This document shows, one piece after another, positions 45,136-57,367 of a stretch of 64,000 nt of DNA (position 1 is the stretch's first letter; each line of letters starts with the position of its first letter). The notes beneath the pieces were generated by a model that saw only the letters and a program-made list of their open reading frames with translations, was not told the origin of the DNA and made no database searches. The stretch is taken from positions 372,001-436,000 of the forward strand of contig JAUZTG010000003.1 in assembly GCA_030734395.1 (NCBI GenBank), given 5' to 3'. Source of the DNA: Sarocladium kiliense. Lineage: Eukaryota > Ascomycota > Sordariomycetes > Hypocreales > Sarocladiaceae. The translations under genes were made by a program, and so were the position numbers.

Positions 45136-47945
45136 ATGAGCTCACATAGAATGGCTCGGAAGCCATCGCCATTCCCCAGCCTATTCCTCTTAATATGCTT
45201 CCACGCCGCCGTCTCTGTCTCATGCTTCCAGCTCACAGATGAGATCCTTCACTTCGTTCCGGAATGCGCTAGGGAATGCTTTCTTTCATTCCTCGATGTC
45301 AACTACGAAGAGAACCCTTGCACTGGAGGGCTAACCTCCCTACAATGTCTTTGTGCCAACAGGGGAGCTTCGGGCTTCACCATTGGCGAGGGTTTGGTGC
45401 AGTGTATTGCTGCTGAGAAGGCCATCAAGTTCTGCTCTGCTGAAGAAGCCAGTGGTGAGTAGTGAAGATCCGGAGTCCATTAGTAGGCTTGACCTAATGC
45501 ATCTCAGATGAGGTCTTCGTGAGGGCCTTTGGCATGTGTAATGGCAAGCCAAGTGCCATCCCAGCGACAAACTCTATCTTCACAGCCACTCTCCTCCTGC
45601 CTCCGTCCGGACCTGGCATCGTCTCATTCCCGCCTTTGACCACCACGCGGACCGACTTCGACGACGACATCACCACTTCCTCCGCTCGCTCCTCAACAAA
45701 ACCGCCCTCTTCGGAACCAACTCTCGAAACAGACACATCCGAGCCCCCGGAGACAACTGCTTTCGAGACAACTTCCGGCTTCACCACGAGCAGGCGTACT
45801 TCCACCTCAGCCGAGGCCTCCAGCACAGGGGACCCTGTCCCTGATATCCCTGCAGGCGACGACTCGAATCCCGACGCCGACGGAGCGGGTGACGAGAATC
45901 AGAACGACGATAAAGATGGCAATTCCAGTCTCGGACCAGCACAAGTAGCAGGTATCTCCGTCGGCGTCGCCTCAGCTGCCGGACTCGCCCTCATCGCCAT
46001 TTTCCTAGCCCGCTATTACCGCCGTCAACGTCGTCTTCCAGATCTGCGTTCCCTCTTTTCCAAGCGTGATACCTGGCCTTACCCCGAGAAAGGAGACAGT
46101 CGGGATGGCAACCCAGATGGAAGTGGGAGTATGGCGGGTGTGGCTCGTCAGATCGAACAGCCTCTTGACAGGAGAGATGGCCCCGGATCAGGTCCGCCTG
46201 CGTATGATGGAGCTGCTGGCTTCTACAGTCCAGCAATTGGTGTTGCTGTTGCTTCTCCGAGGGATCAGCAGCCTAATCAGAATGTTGAGACCCCTGCACC
46301 AAGGCCGTTATCAAGGTTATTACCGGCCAAGCCGGTATATGTCCCAGGAGGTGGTGGCAGGCGGAACTCACCAACGCCGTCGGAGCTTTTCAGGGATGCT
46401 ACGATGGTCACGTCACCAACACGAAGACACGAGGGCTCTCCTCGAGCCATGGGAACTCAACGACAACAGTCCCCAACTCCCCTGACCCTCGCTGACACTA
46501 TCCAAACGCGACAACAACCCTCGCCTGTCCCGTCAACATCTCAGCAATCTCCTCGAAGGTTCCCTCCCACAGGTCCAGTAGCCACCTCAGACACAACCCA
46601 ATACCAACAGCCCGTCTTCAGATCCACCTATACCGCACCAACCCCGAACCTCTCCAACACCAACAAACCTCAACCGCCTCTCCCACCCATCGTCACGACC
46701 AAACTCAACGCTCCTCCACCAGCCGTCCTTGAGCGGGACAGCGCTGTCACAGAGTTCGAAGAGGACGGTCGGTTCTCCTCTCGAAGCACAGGCCTCAGCA
46801 CAAACAGCAAGAAGAACAGCGGAAGCGGCGGCCAAGTCTGGGTCCCTCCGTCTGCTCACCCCTCAGGGTTGACATACTACTTCTCTGATCAAAATAGCAA
46901 CTGGGTTCTGCGTAACTCACAACCCGGACAGCAGCAGCAGGGATATAACAGTACATCCAATAGCCAAGACCACATCCATCCCGCCCTCCGAACAACAAAC
47001 TCCCTCGCTCCGGCCGCCGAAATCTCCAGATCCTCAGACCTGCAACACCAACCCCGGACCTCAAGCATCTACTCCCCCAACATGCCCCGACCTCTCTTCT
47101 CCGGTCCCCGCCGCTCCTCCTACACCAACAACAACCGCCGCTCCTCCGACGACAGCGGCGTCACCCAATTCAGCGCCGCCTCCTCATCAGGAGACATCGA
47201 CCCTCCCCAACCACCGATAGGGAACCTCTCCCCCGTCGCCGAGTCACCTCCCGAGCCCGCCCTTCGGGGTATCTACCCCGGGAGCACCGTCGCCAACAAC
47301 GGCATAAGAGACCGACGAAATCCCAACAACCTCCGTCTCGCAGCCGGTCCTCCTCGGAGCGCAAGACTTTACCACCCACCCGGCCAACCCAGCCCAACCC
47401 TCGGCCTAATGAATCCCCCTCCCGGCCCCTCAAAATACCAAAACCCCTACTCCCGCGCCTTCTACAACCAACAACAACCCCCTCCTCAGCCCACAACCCT
47501 CCGCGCCGTCTCCCCCTCTCCAGACCGCGACCTTCTCCCATCCGCCACCGCCGCCGCCGACTTCGTCTCACCCATCTCCCCCCTAAAACCCTCCTTCCCC
47601 CCCTCAACATCCGGCCCCTGGCGTCCCCCCCACCCTTCAACGACCCTCAACCCCCTCCCCTCCCATCCCATCGAACTCCCCGCCTCCTCCCCAACCTCCT
47701 CCGCAAACACCACAACCTCCTCCCTCCTATCCAAACGTCTCGGCCCCGTCCGCGCAGCAGACATGTCCTTCCCAGCCGTCCGTCCACCATCCACACAGCG
47801 GAAATGGCAGCAGGAACCGGGTGGGCACCCGAATAATAGGGGGTTCTTGTCTCCGGACCAGCAGCAGCAGCCGGGGACGCCGACTTGGGTACCGAGGTTG
47901 ACCCCTACGAGGAGGGGGGATGATTTATTCTTGAATGTGCAGTGA
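45136..47945 (+). CDS. CFEM-type cell-surface protein with one membrane segment and long Pro-rich cytosolic tail
   Basis: Coding exons are 45136-45454 and 45508-47945, giving 918 aa. The signal peptide region is SPFPSLFLLICFHAAVSVS. The extracellular domain has eight cysteines in CFEM order: PECAREC, NPC, QCLC, LVQC, KFC, GMC. The Asp normally placed three residues before the fourth Cys in haem-binding CFEM proteins is Ser here. A Ser/Thr-rich stalk follows, then a membrane helix (VAGISVGVASAAGLALIAIF) with basic stop-transfer residues RYYRRQRR. The remaining 650 or so residues are Pro/Ser/Gln-rich, with an aromatic segment GLTYYFSDQNSNWVLR. The layout suggests a type I surface sensor or adhesion protein; no catalytic domain is visible. 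The start 45136 is chosen because a 5'-UTR intron acceptor precedes it; 45151 is an alternative. Confidence 0.85.
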
Positions 47946-48430
47946 TGGCAGAGAGAAGCGGCGTAGGAGGGACGCTTGAAGTGATATGATGATGGCGAAA
48001 AGGCGTACAGGAGTAAGGAGAAGTGGGAGTCAGGGGCTTGACATTCCTTTTCATGATTTTATGGTTCTTTCTTATTTATTCTTTGTGTTTGTGCTCTGAG
48101 TGCATTGCGTCAGATGACACCATCATTAGATATCCATTTTTTACTGCTGATTACAATCATGTATATTATGCTCTGCAATGCACTCATCTGCCTGATTCAA
48201 GGGTGCCAAACCCACTGGTATAACACCTGTCAAATGTGTTTGAGGTTCCCGCTCATCGTAGATGCAGCACAACTGTCGAATGAGTGAACACGATCCGATA
48301 TGTATTTTATTTAGGTAAGTTTTAGTTTTAACGACTAGGCAGTCCACCAGTTCACAGATCTTGCGCCGCAGGTTGTTTGCCTTTCGCAAGTGAGCGCCTC
48401 CTCACTGCTCCCACATCCTCTTCAGTCTCT
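47946..48430. other. Convergent 3' flanks
   Basis: A 485-bp gap between the CFEM gene and the large MFS gene. AT-rich in parts (near 48050-48090 and 48295-48330), as expected for 3' UTRs. Nothing else recognised. Confidence 0.6.
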
Positions 48431-51400
48431 TCAGTGGCAATCTGGCCGGCCACTTGTCGCACTCTTCTCAGCGATCTGTCCAAGATTTGACATCCCATGT
48501 TCACTGGACTTGAAACTGAGATCGTCCATCTCTACGCTCTGGTGCGAAGGGTCCGAAGTACGGTCGCTCTGGCGTAGTCTTCGCGATCCCCTGCTTTTCG
48601 TGCTTCCAATACGTAACAGGTCTTGTGCACCGCTGCGAAAATCGGCAAATTGATCATCCAATGCATCAAGGCCATCGCCCAAGGCGGCGCGGTTTAGATG
48701 TGTGCCTTCATCAATGAGTTTATTTTTCTTGCGGATCTCTTGCCAACGACTCAAGGCACCCAACTCAAAGATGTTCATCCGGCGCATCTTGTTGATGGGG
48801 TTGCCAATCATAACAGGTCGCCAGGCATTCTCTTCCTCTATAACCGCCTGTGGGTCGTCCGGCATTGAGGCGCGACGCATGGTTGATTTTCGACGTACCT
48901 CGCTGAGGCGATCCATATCCTGGGCTTTCGAGTTTGGAACAATCTGGACCTCCTTGAAACGGGCAAGACCTAGCAAGAGGGCAATGGTGAATAAGAAAAG
49001 AGTGCCGGCAACAACACCGGATGCGACTTGCTGGCCAAGCCTGCGCGTCACTCCTCCTGCCAAAGCCGTCGCTCCAGCTGCAAGAATGAACGCGAGGGTG
49101 TGAATGACAGCAAATCCAGCTGTTACCCGTGGGAAAGACGAGTAGTTTGTGCGCTTCCCATGCTTGCTCTCGGGACCCTTTTGACGACCTGTCATTCCCG
49201 GTGACAGGTCAGAAGTATCAAATGTCTCCATCATGAGACCATTGCATTCTGAAATGGCCAGGCAGGAGAGGAACCCAACCAAGGTCGCGAAGATTGTTGG
49301 TGCAGCAATGGGCAATGGTGGGCCGTAGGATAGGCAGGCATAGCATACTCCGCAGATTGGCAACATCGTGGTGAATATTAGACGCCGCACAAGATGCGAG
49401 GTCCATGCCACCTTGTTTTCCAGTGTTGCCCTGTTTGTATCAAGCTGGGCCTGTCGTGAACGAGAGAATAAATTGGCTTTCTGGAACGGGACCGCCAAAA
49501 GAGCGCCCAGGGATAAGCAGGCAACCAGCAGTCCAACCCCTGTTGCGTAGAAGCGATACAGATTGGAGGCAAGTGAGCCAAGTAGAAGGATGAGAAGGAC
49601 CACTTGAGCATAGATCCATCCCGAGTAAACGGCAACCACGAAGAAACCTGGCTGTCGAAGCATCTCACCGCACAGAAGGATTCCATGATACACTTCCTCT
49701 CCCCACCATCTGGGGCCGGTCTTGACACGATGCATCATGATCTCACCTCGTGCAATGCGTCTTGATATATCCTCACCTGACCGAACCTCGGCGATGGAGC
49801 GACGGTATGCTGATCGTCGTACCTCGGGGCAGATAACATTCAGGAACAGAACTGCAGCAACGAGCATAATGCTGACATAGAACCCCCAAACTGGCGGGTA
49901 GTAATCGATTAGCACAGCGCCGATAAGGAAGCCAATGCCCAAAGAGCCAATCCAGCACCAAGTCCAGATACCAAGCCAAACACCCATGCCCCCGCCATGC
50001 CGACGGGCATCACAGATATCAGCGACCTCTTGATGAGGATTTGTACTCATCAGAGAGGCTCCGAAGAGGTCTGTCAGAATTGAGTGAAAGTTCATGCTCG
50101 CAAATCCTAGCGATGCTCCCATCAGAGCCCGGGAGGCAAGTAGCATCGCCCGCCATGGGCCCGTATTCTCCAGCCTCTGGGAGCTCACAGAGATAGCTTG
50201 TGGGAAAAGGAGGGGCATAGCAACCACCATGCTACCGAGTATGTAGGGTTTCCTCCCGTGGAGCAATGGTAGAGGCCAGCAAAAGAAGGTCGGCAATGCT
50301 AACCCCAGGAAACACCCTGTGTTCCCATGAACAATGACGTGGGCATTGTCGATGATGTAGTATTGGATCGAAGGTACAATTCCAGCGTATATGCCCAATA
50401 CTGCCCCAATCAGTGCGGTACTCAAGCATGCCACCGTGGCAATGAACCGCTTGCGAAGGGGTGACCAATCTCTGGCAATTGGCTGCCGCTTGTGCGACTT
50501 TGCAAGACTGAACCCTTGTGTGCCTGGCAGGCTAATGTGCGATCGATTACGCAGGCTGATTCCATGCTCTCCATGCATTGGCTGACCTGGTGTATCATCG
50601 TCCTGCGGGTGACCCTCGTAGATCCTAGGAGTCACCTGGATAGACTGCGCGGCTTGTTGACCGGCCGAAGCCAAGTTCCCATGATGGCTGAAATAATCTT
50701 GGAAATCGACAACGTCTTCTGAGTCTTTCATTGACTTTTGAGCTCTGGGTACGTCGATTGGCATCGTCTCGGCTTCTGTCAAGCGAAAAGTAGGGAGTGC
50801 AGATTCATGTGGTACTACCCTCCTCACTATGGGCTTGCTGGATTGTCTTTCGGGAACATCGAAGGCAATGTGCCGCGAAGTCGGGGTTTCAGCAGCTGGT
50901 GATTGGAATTCACCGAGGCGATCTCGCTTGTCGGAGTAATTTTTGACCATCTCCTGAAGCCTTGGGCGCTCGGCTGGGCCGGGGAAAGTTGATGCATGCT
51001 TCATCGATACTTGGATTGCGCTCCGCACCCCTTCACTTTGTGTAGGCATCAATGTTCCACTTGAACTTGTCGAGGTCTCTGCAGTAGATAGGCTGTGACA
51101 ATGCGAATGCAAGCTGATAGAGGGCTCTTTGTACGACTGCTGGTGTTTTGGCTCAGGTGCCTCTGCCACCCCGGCAGCCAGAGTAACGGCCTCACTCAGG
51201 AGTCTTTCGAGGTCACTCACTGCGCGCTTGAACTTGAAATTGTCGACATTGGATTCCGGGAGGCTGGGATGACTTGACTTGCCGGTAGAGCTGCGCTGTC
51301 GGTGGTCAGTGTCTGACTCCGATATGAAGTCGTTGTGGACGCTCATTGACACTTTCTCGTCCGACTTTCGCAGCGGCAGACTAGTCAGCTTCGACGTATA

Positions 51401-54379
51401 GCCCTCTGAGTAATTGAGCAGTCCTCGCAGCCATTGCGTCGCCTTGGTGTAATCTAGCATTGATCCAAGTGACTGACTACGACTGGGGCCTTTGGGCTGG
51501 CTGATATCTGTGTTTTGTCTTGGTTTGAGGGTCTCCGTTTTCACCGAGTCAGCATCAAAGAACTGATCTGTCCGAGATGAATCTGTATGGCGCCTTTGCG
51601 CAGAAAGTTCCCACTGCGAGAAGCGTCGCCCCGGCAGCTGGCTGGAAATGGGAATAGGAGCCGGAATCAGTGGTTCGCTGTGCTTCTTGCGAAACTCTGG
51701 CAAGCGATGAATCTTGGGGGGGTCTTCGAAGTCGCACGTCCCACAAAGCCGCAGATCATGAACATCAGCCTCTGTGGTCAATTCGTTGTGATCCTCACCC
51801 AGAAGATGTTCTTGAGACGATCCAAGCACAACATAATCCGGGTCATCTTGCAAGAGATGTTCGACTGACGTTTCCTGGATCGTGTTTTCAATGTCATCAA
51901 AAAGTGCATGACCATTACCAGGTCCTGTATATGGATGCTTTTCACATTGCTGGATCGTATGGCGTCTGAGTCTGGCGAGGTCGCACTTTCGGCACTGCTC
52001 AAGTCCGTGCTCTGGGAGGACCTGGAACTTAGGATACATGGAACATTCAGAGATCTTGTGTCGCGCTCCCAAATGATCCGCCGGACATTTCATACACGAT
52101 TCGATTCCATGTAATTCGGGCCTCTTGTAGACTGGATGACTTTCGCATGCTTCGACAAGGTGGCGCCCAGAAGCCGATGTCACGGGCCCTCGAACGTCAG
52201 CATCCACAGAATGGCGTGCAGGTACGCTGTAGACGTCATGTTGTTCACACTGAGAGATTTCATGTTTTCCCGCAGATCCAGGAGCAGAGCATGGCAGGCA
52301 TTGTTCTATGGCGTGTCTCTGGGGGCCAGCATAAAGGGGAACGTGCAGGCAGCGAGACATCCGATGGCCGCTGACTTGGCTTTCATCCGAGCACTTCGTG
52401 CAAGTCTCAATTGCGTGAAGTTGCGGTCCTGAATACACGGGATAGTCGGCGCAGGCTGGGACTCGATGACTTCCAGGCTCGACGTCAGCTGCAGTCAGTT
52501 TGCATGATTGAATCTTGTGAGGGTCCAGCACAGGGACCTGATGCAGGGTGCAATCTGCAATGCTGTGTTCCAAAAGTCCAGGTCCTTTTGGGCATATTCG
52601 ACAGATTTTAAGACTGTGTTGTTCAGGTTTTACGTATGCTGGGTGGCGCTCATCTTGAGGAAGTCCGTGCTCATTGGTACATTGTTTCTCAGTAGTCACC
52701 TGGTCACAAGATGCCAAGGGGTGAATCTCTCGCGGATGATCAACAATAGTCGTAGCACAATCATCAATGTCATGTTGTTGAATATCTCGAGGATCGGGAA
52801 TGATTGATGAGTCTGAGAGAGCACAGTATTTAGGCACGTGGTGATGGCCTTTGTGTGAACCCAAAGTACTGAACGAGTCCACACTACACGCACGAACTGC
52901 CGACTTCAAAGATCTGATGCGATTTGACGAGTGTGCATCATCAGTCAAGGACGGGTATTGACCCTCTCCAGGTGACCCTTGAGCATCGGCAATGTCTCCG
53001 AATGGACGAACTTTGGAGGCGTGTAGGTGGTATTGTCTGGTATCCTCCAAAGGCTCTTCCTGGCCGAAGGGGCGAACTTTCGAAATGGGAACATCGACTT
53101 CAACCGGTTGCGGCTCTGGGCTTGGCTCATAGTCGTCAGAGTCTGTGAAAAAGCTGCCAGGAAGCTTGACCTGTAACAGCTTAGAAGTCGCATCATGGCC
53201 CTCATGCTGGGCAGAACTCCTGAACAAGTGCTCGGCTGCCTAGTGGTCGAGTTTGGCTTGCTTTTGAGTCATTCGCCCCTGGCCTGAGTTATCGACATCG
53301 GTCAAAGAAGCATTGTCCTCGACATCAGCCTGCGAGGCACCTGAAGACAGCCCTTCAGACGCTGGGTCGAATGGGGCGACTTTGATGCGATTTCGACTAG
53401 GGTTTCCGGTCATCGTAACTGGACGATATATAGCATATTCGCTAGGAATTGGTCGGACCTTGACAGCTCGGCTGTGGCCAATGGGACGTGGTACCTGGAT
53501 CCTCACATTGCTGGTACACGTCTCGCCACCCGGAAGTACTGATTGAATACGGCCGCTCTTGATTGAGAAGCCATCCGAGCTGGACGAAGTATGCCCTGGT
53601 GAGGACCAGAGCTGTTGCTGCCCCGTAGTTGGTGCCCCAGAATCGCAGAAGTCTGCGCCTCGGAGCAGCCCTGGGTGATGGGCATGAGCATGTGTCTCTC
53701 GTGTGTGTAGTGTGGGATCAAGACAAACACGGTCAACGATAGGTATTGGCGGAGAAACGCCTCTGTTGGTTGCAGACTGAGAGCCAGATGATCGTGCGCT
53801 GGGGGTTGAGGACGCGCGTCGAGACGCATTGGTAGCGTGATTTTCGTGGTCTGATCTGGACCTCTCTGATACACTGTCAGGTAGAACCGCGGATGCCATG
53901 CGACTGTGATGTGTGGAAGAGTTAGAAGCTGAGTCGGCGAGGACGGCGGCTCCCGGTGCAACTCTGACAGGACGTGGCCGTTCCATCAAGTCTTTCGATT
54001 GATACGGTTCGTCTAAGACCAGCGCATTATCATCTGCTCTAATCTGCGCCATTGATGGTCGAGCGCTCGGTGCAGGCGTCTGGTCGAAGTCCCCCGCGCT
54101 AGCCTCCCCCTGAGGCTGTGAACCAGTCCCATTACTGCTGCCCATGTGTGAGGCGAGCATATTTGTGATTTTCGACTGCAATACAGCATATGATGTCTCG
54201 CGAGCAGCAGCTCTCTTGACTTTGCGAGCCTGGAGAAGCAAAAGCTGAGGCGAAGGAGGTGGTAGTTCGAGGGAGCGATAGCTTCGTCGAGACGAATGTC
54301 TAAGTGCGGCGTGCAGAAACGTGAGGTGTTGAAATTGATTTGGAACTGTTTCAGCCCAAGGACGTTCGGCCTCGGGCAT
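48431..54379 (-). CDS. Giant MFS-fused protein with 17-residue His/Cys tandem repeat array
   Basis: Two long frames (54379-53240 and 53227-48431) lie in the same frame with a single TAG at 53242-53240. A 105-nt intron (53340-53236, donor GTGCCT, acceptor GGCAG) removes it and gives 1947 aa; an alternative 57-nt intron would also keep frame. The second frame has no ATG in its first 289 codons, so it needs the first. The N-terminal 380 residues are disordered and Ser-rich. Next come about 23 tandem 17-residue units (second frame, residues 130-507). After a 400-residue linker there is a 12-segment MFS domain (about 925-1490) that starts RKRFIATVACLSTALIGAVL and contains RALMGASLGFASMNFHSILT. A basic/acidic C-terminal tail ends it. 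Membrane transport is likely; the substrate is unknown. A metal-binding role for the repeats is my inference. Confidence 0.8.
51707..52840 (-). repeat. Protein-level tandem repeat, about 23 units of 17 residues
   Basis: Conserved His residues of the second frame fall at 130, 152, 169, 187, 204, 221, 237, 254, 271, 288, 305, 322, 339, 356, 373, 390, 407, 423, 440, 457, 474, 490 and 507. Spacing is 17, with occasional 16 or 18 and one 22. The core unit is H-x-[IVLM]-x-x-C. From 204 to 423 two unit types alternate: one continues C-x2-C, the other C-x2-[HY]-P-x-Y. Copies are clearly diverged at DNA level, so the array is old and selected at protein level. Confidence 0.88.
53236..53340 (-). other. 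Putative intron carrying the in-frame TAG
   Basis: On the minus strand this stretch starts GTGCCT, has an AATGAC branch-like site and ends GGCAG. It is 105 nt, keeps the frame (phase 1, making GCC), and removes the only stop between two long open frames. The donor is not strong; a 57-nt GTCGAT..CACTAG alternative ending at the TAG itself would also restore the frame. Confidence 0.55.
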
Positions 54380-57367
54380 GAGGACGCAGGGCTAGGCCAA
54401 GCATAAGGATGTCCGAAGGAATAGGAAGCGAAGGAGGTCGAGGGTAATGGAGGTCGAATACAAATGATCGAGGGAGATAGTTCAGGTGCTCTGAGGATGG
54501 GTGACTAGAGAGGGAGCAGACAGCCAGGGAATCGCGTAGAGGAGAGTGAACAAGTTGGAGTAACGGTGGCTCAGCAACGGCGGTATCTGGCTAAGCGAGG
54601 CAGGCAGTGAAAGCTTTGACGGATACCCTGACAGCTTAGCGAGCTCGACACCCATGATGGCTTCCTGTCCCGGAATGCAACGGCACTTGCAGTGGACGAC
54701 AGTGTTAGCTGGGGAGTTTGGCGACAGAGAAGGGGCGGCTTGGTAGCTCGGAGAACCTGGTACCTTGGGAAGAAGGCACCGAGAACGGAAGGAACCATCC
54801 GGTTTGCTCTGCACCTTCCTGTGTCACATCGTTCCTCCCACTTTGCTCGCACTTGGGACCGCCAAGAAGAAATAGCTGCGGGCTTGACGACTGCCAACGG
54901 CTGCTTCAGATCCTCCCAATGCGGGCGGCTTGCGGTTGCGGTCCTCCAAGCGACGGTATCTAGCACTCATGAATCCAGTGAGTATGCAGGTTTCAAAGCT
55001 TTGGTGGATATCTCTTTGCTTCGCCTGGCAGGCTTGTTTCTGGGAACCCTAGTCTGCCACCACCCTGATTAGCATTTTACCTTGTGTATTGTCATGACAC
55101 ATATCTACACCACAGCCTCGAGATCTGTACTATCAGCTGTCACCTCAAAGCCACCGGTCCTTCATTCAAACTTTTGTCGCCAATATCCTCATTTCCAGCC
55201 GTAGTCTCGTGCTCAGTGACTGCCCAACGATCCACCTAGGCAGTCAAACGCTGACCACCTATGTGAAGATCATCACTGTGAGTATGGACAACCCACCGTA
55301 AGCACCAACAAGCGTCATACCTCTCTTCCTCCCCTGGTAGATGAAACATGCACGCACCCCTCCCTGTTCCTGACGTGAGACTCGATGTCCAAACGAAAAA
55401 CAGCCGCGCCAAGCAACCGCGCCACAACAGCGAATCACTCTCCTCCGTTCCCCTCCATCAGCGTAAAAGCCTGCCTGAGCGACCATCCGTGCTCCTAGTA
55501 CAGTCTAGCGTCTTTTGCGCCAAACTCCCCTGGCTCGTCAACTCTCCGATAGACTTCTATTTTTAGGTCCCATCCCATGAGTCCCCGTCCTCAGCAAAAC
55601 GGTTGGCCTCCGTGTCGATCCACTGCTCTGGGTTGCTGATCGACGACGTTCAGACGACCACCATGTCAGGTACCACCCTGGCTCTTTCTTCCAGAAGGAC
55701 CACCCACGGCTTTTGGTTACATGAGGGTGTGCAGCCTGACAGCCTTCATCCGCTGTGCTCTGCATCCCCTTTACCTTACTCGTCCCATCGGGTGGAGATG
55801 ATTCGACGAACCGTGGGGCCTGTCATATCGCGTGCTACCATTTTGAGACTGCTTGACTTGCTCTAGAGGCTTTCAGTCAGTCGTAATCATCACATTGCAT
55901 GTGCCGTGCACATGCTAACCTTATCACAAGATCTGTGCGTGCTTTCTACGGTCACTTCCATGAATGGCGTCGAGAATTTCGAGCAAGGCATTTCTCGCAG
56001 CTCCGTTAATCAAGCTATGATTTCGGTGACATCAGGTATCCCAGGTCCAATCTGTCAGCATGCCAAGAAACGTCTTTTCGGCCCGTGTGAAGGTGTCACG
56101 CAGAAGTAGTCATCATTCCCATAGAGACTTCAGTCAACGGAGTTTGAAGTATCATAGTATTTGAACCGTAGATGATTGATTGATTGATTGATTGAGTGGA
56201 GCATCCAGTGCTCGATGTATTGGTCTTTCTTTCTCTATGATCGACAGGTCCCGCTATCGATGATGGATATCAGTGCGTCCCGCGCAGCATGTTGTACATT
56301 CTCTTCAATGGAGAGGCTGTAGTGAACAAATGACAGAAATGGAAAACATAGAGAAGAGAAATGAACCACATCAGAACAATGTGAAAGACAAACAGAACAG
56401 AAAAAAAAAGAGCCAATGAAACAGGGGACGCGCCAATTGGTGATTCCACCCGCGAGGTGTCCTCGCCATGGCAGGCCAGGTCCCCCACAGCACACATTAA
56501 TAAATCGCTTCCATGCCTTTCCAACGCCATGCAACCTCGCCCATGAATTTTGTGCCCCAATCCGACCATTGTGTTCCAACATATGGCATGCCGATAAAGA
56601 AAATGTCAAAAGAAGAATTAAAAGTGAAAGCAATTCGAAGGTGACGCGAAAATTGCCCAAGACGCCTGGATGCCGGCTGATACGACCCAGTGATTGTAGA
56701 CAAAAATGAAAGTTGACAAAGCCGCGAGGCATTCGACCGTGAAGATGAGTCCCATGATTCATCAACTGCGTGTCTCGTCGTGTATTCCGTGTCGCCGTGA
56801 AATGTCCCATAAAATCGTCAATTGCTGGTACTCGCCGAGCCGGCGACTCTGAACCAGGGTGTAGGAAAGAGATGGAAAGAAGTGAAGAATCGAGAGAAAA
56901 GTTTTGGTGGTCTTTCGGCGGGCGATGCAATTGCCCGCGCACCAGGAAAGACAGAAGTTCGAAAGTAATGAGGTGGGTGATGTTGCGTTGTGTCCTGTGG
57001 GGGGGTCGTTGTGTCCAGGCAGCGAGACCCCATCCTTGCTCCCCGTGAATTCATGGCTCATCAGCCCGTAGCGTGTCTTCGATAGCGGCATCGGGGGAAA
57101 TCATGGCGGGTGACGTTCGTAAAAGTCGTGAGGATCGGAGGGAAAAGGAAGACTTGCTGCTGTGGCAGAGCTGGCTCGTTCGCCGCGAAAATGAGCCAGG
57201 CTCGTGATTGGCGCTGAACAAGCCAGCTGCCTGCCATACCCAACAAGCAATGAGGAAAGTCGTGAGGGATTCGCCGAGTAGAGATAGGCTACCCAAGCAT
57301 CATAGTCAAACGCGACCAGCGGAGGATTGTGCCATGATTGCCATCCAGCTACCAAAGACAACACATT
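54380..57367. other. Gene-poor interval, 3.0 kb
   Basis: Includes the promoter of the giant MFS gene at its left end and the 3' flank of the small Cys/His gene at its right end. A (GATT)5 microsatellite is at 56174-56193. The minus-strand frame 56235-56942 is T-rich and unlike known proteins; I take it as 3' UTR or chance. No RNA gene recognised. Confidence 0.5.
56174..56193 (+). repeat. Microsatellite (GATT)5
   Basis: Five exact GATT units followed by GAG in a non-coding interval. Confidence 0.9.

Noticed and set aside
53227..53242. Two separate genes on either side of the TAG
   Set aside because: The downstream frame lacks an ATG for 289 codons and shares a repeated motif with the upstream frame, so one gene is the better reading.
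56235..56942. Minus-strand 235-codon open frame downstream of the small Cys/His gene
   Set aside because: Phe/Leu/Ser-rich from T-rich sequence, no domain; more likely 3' flank.
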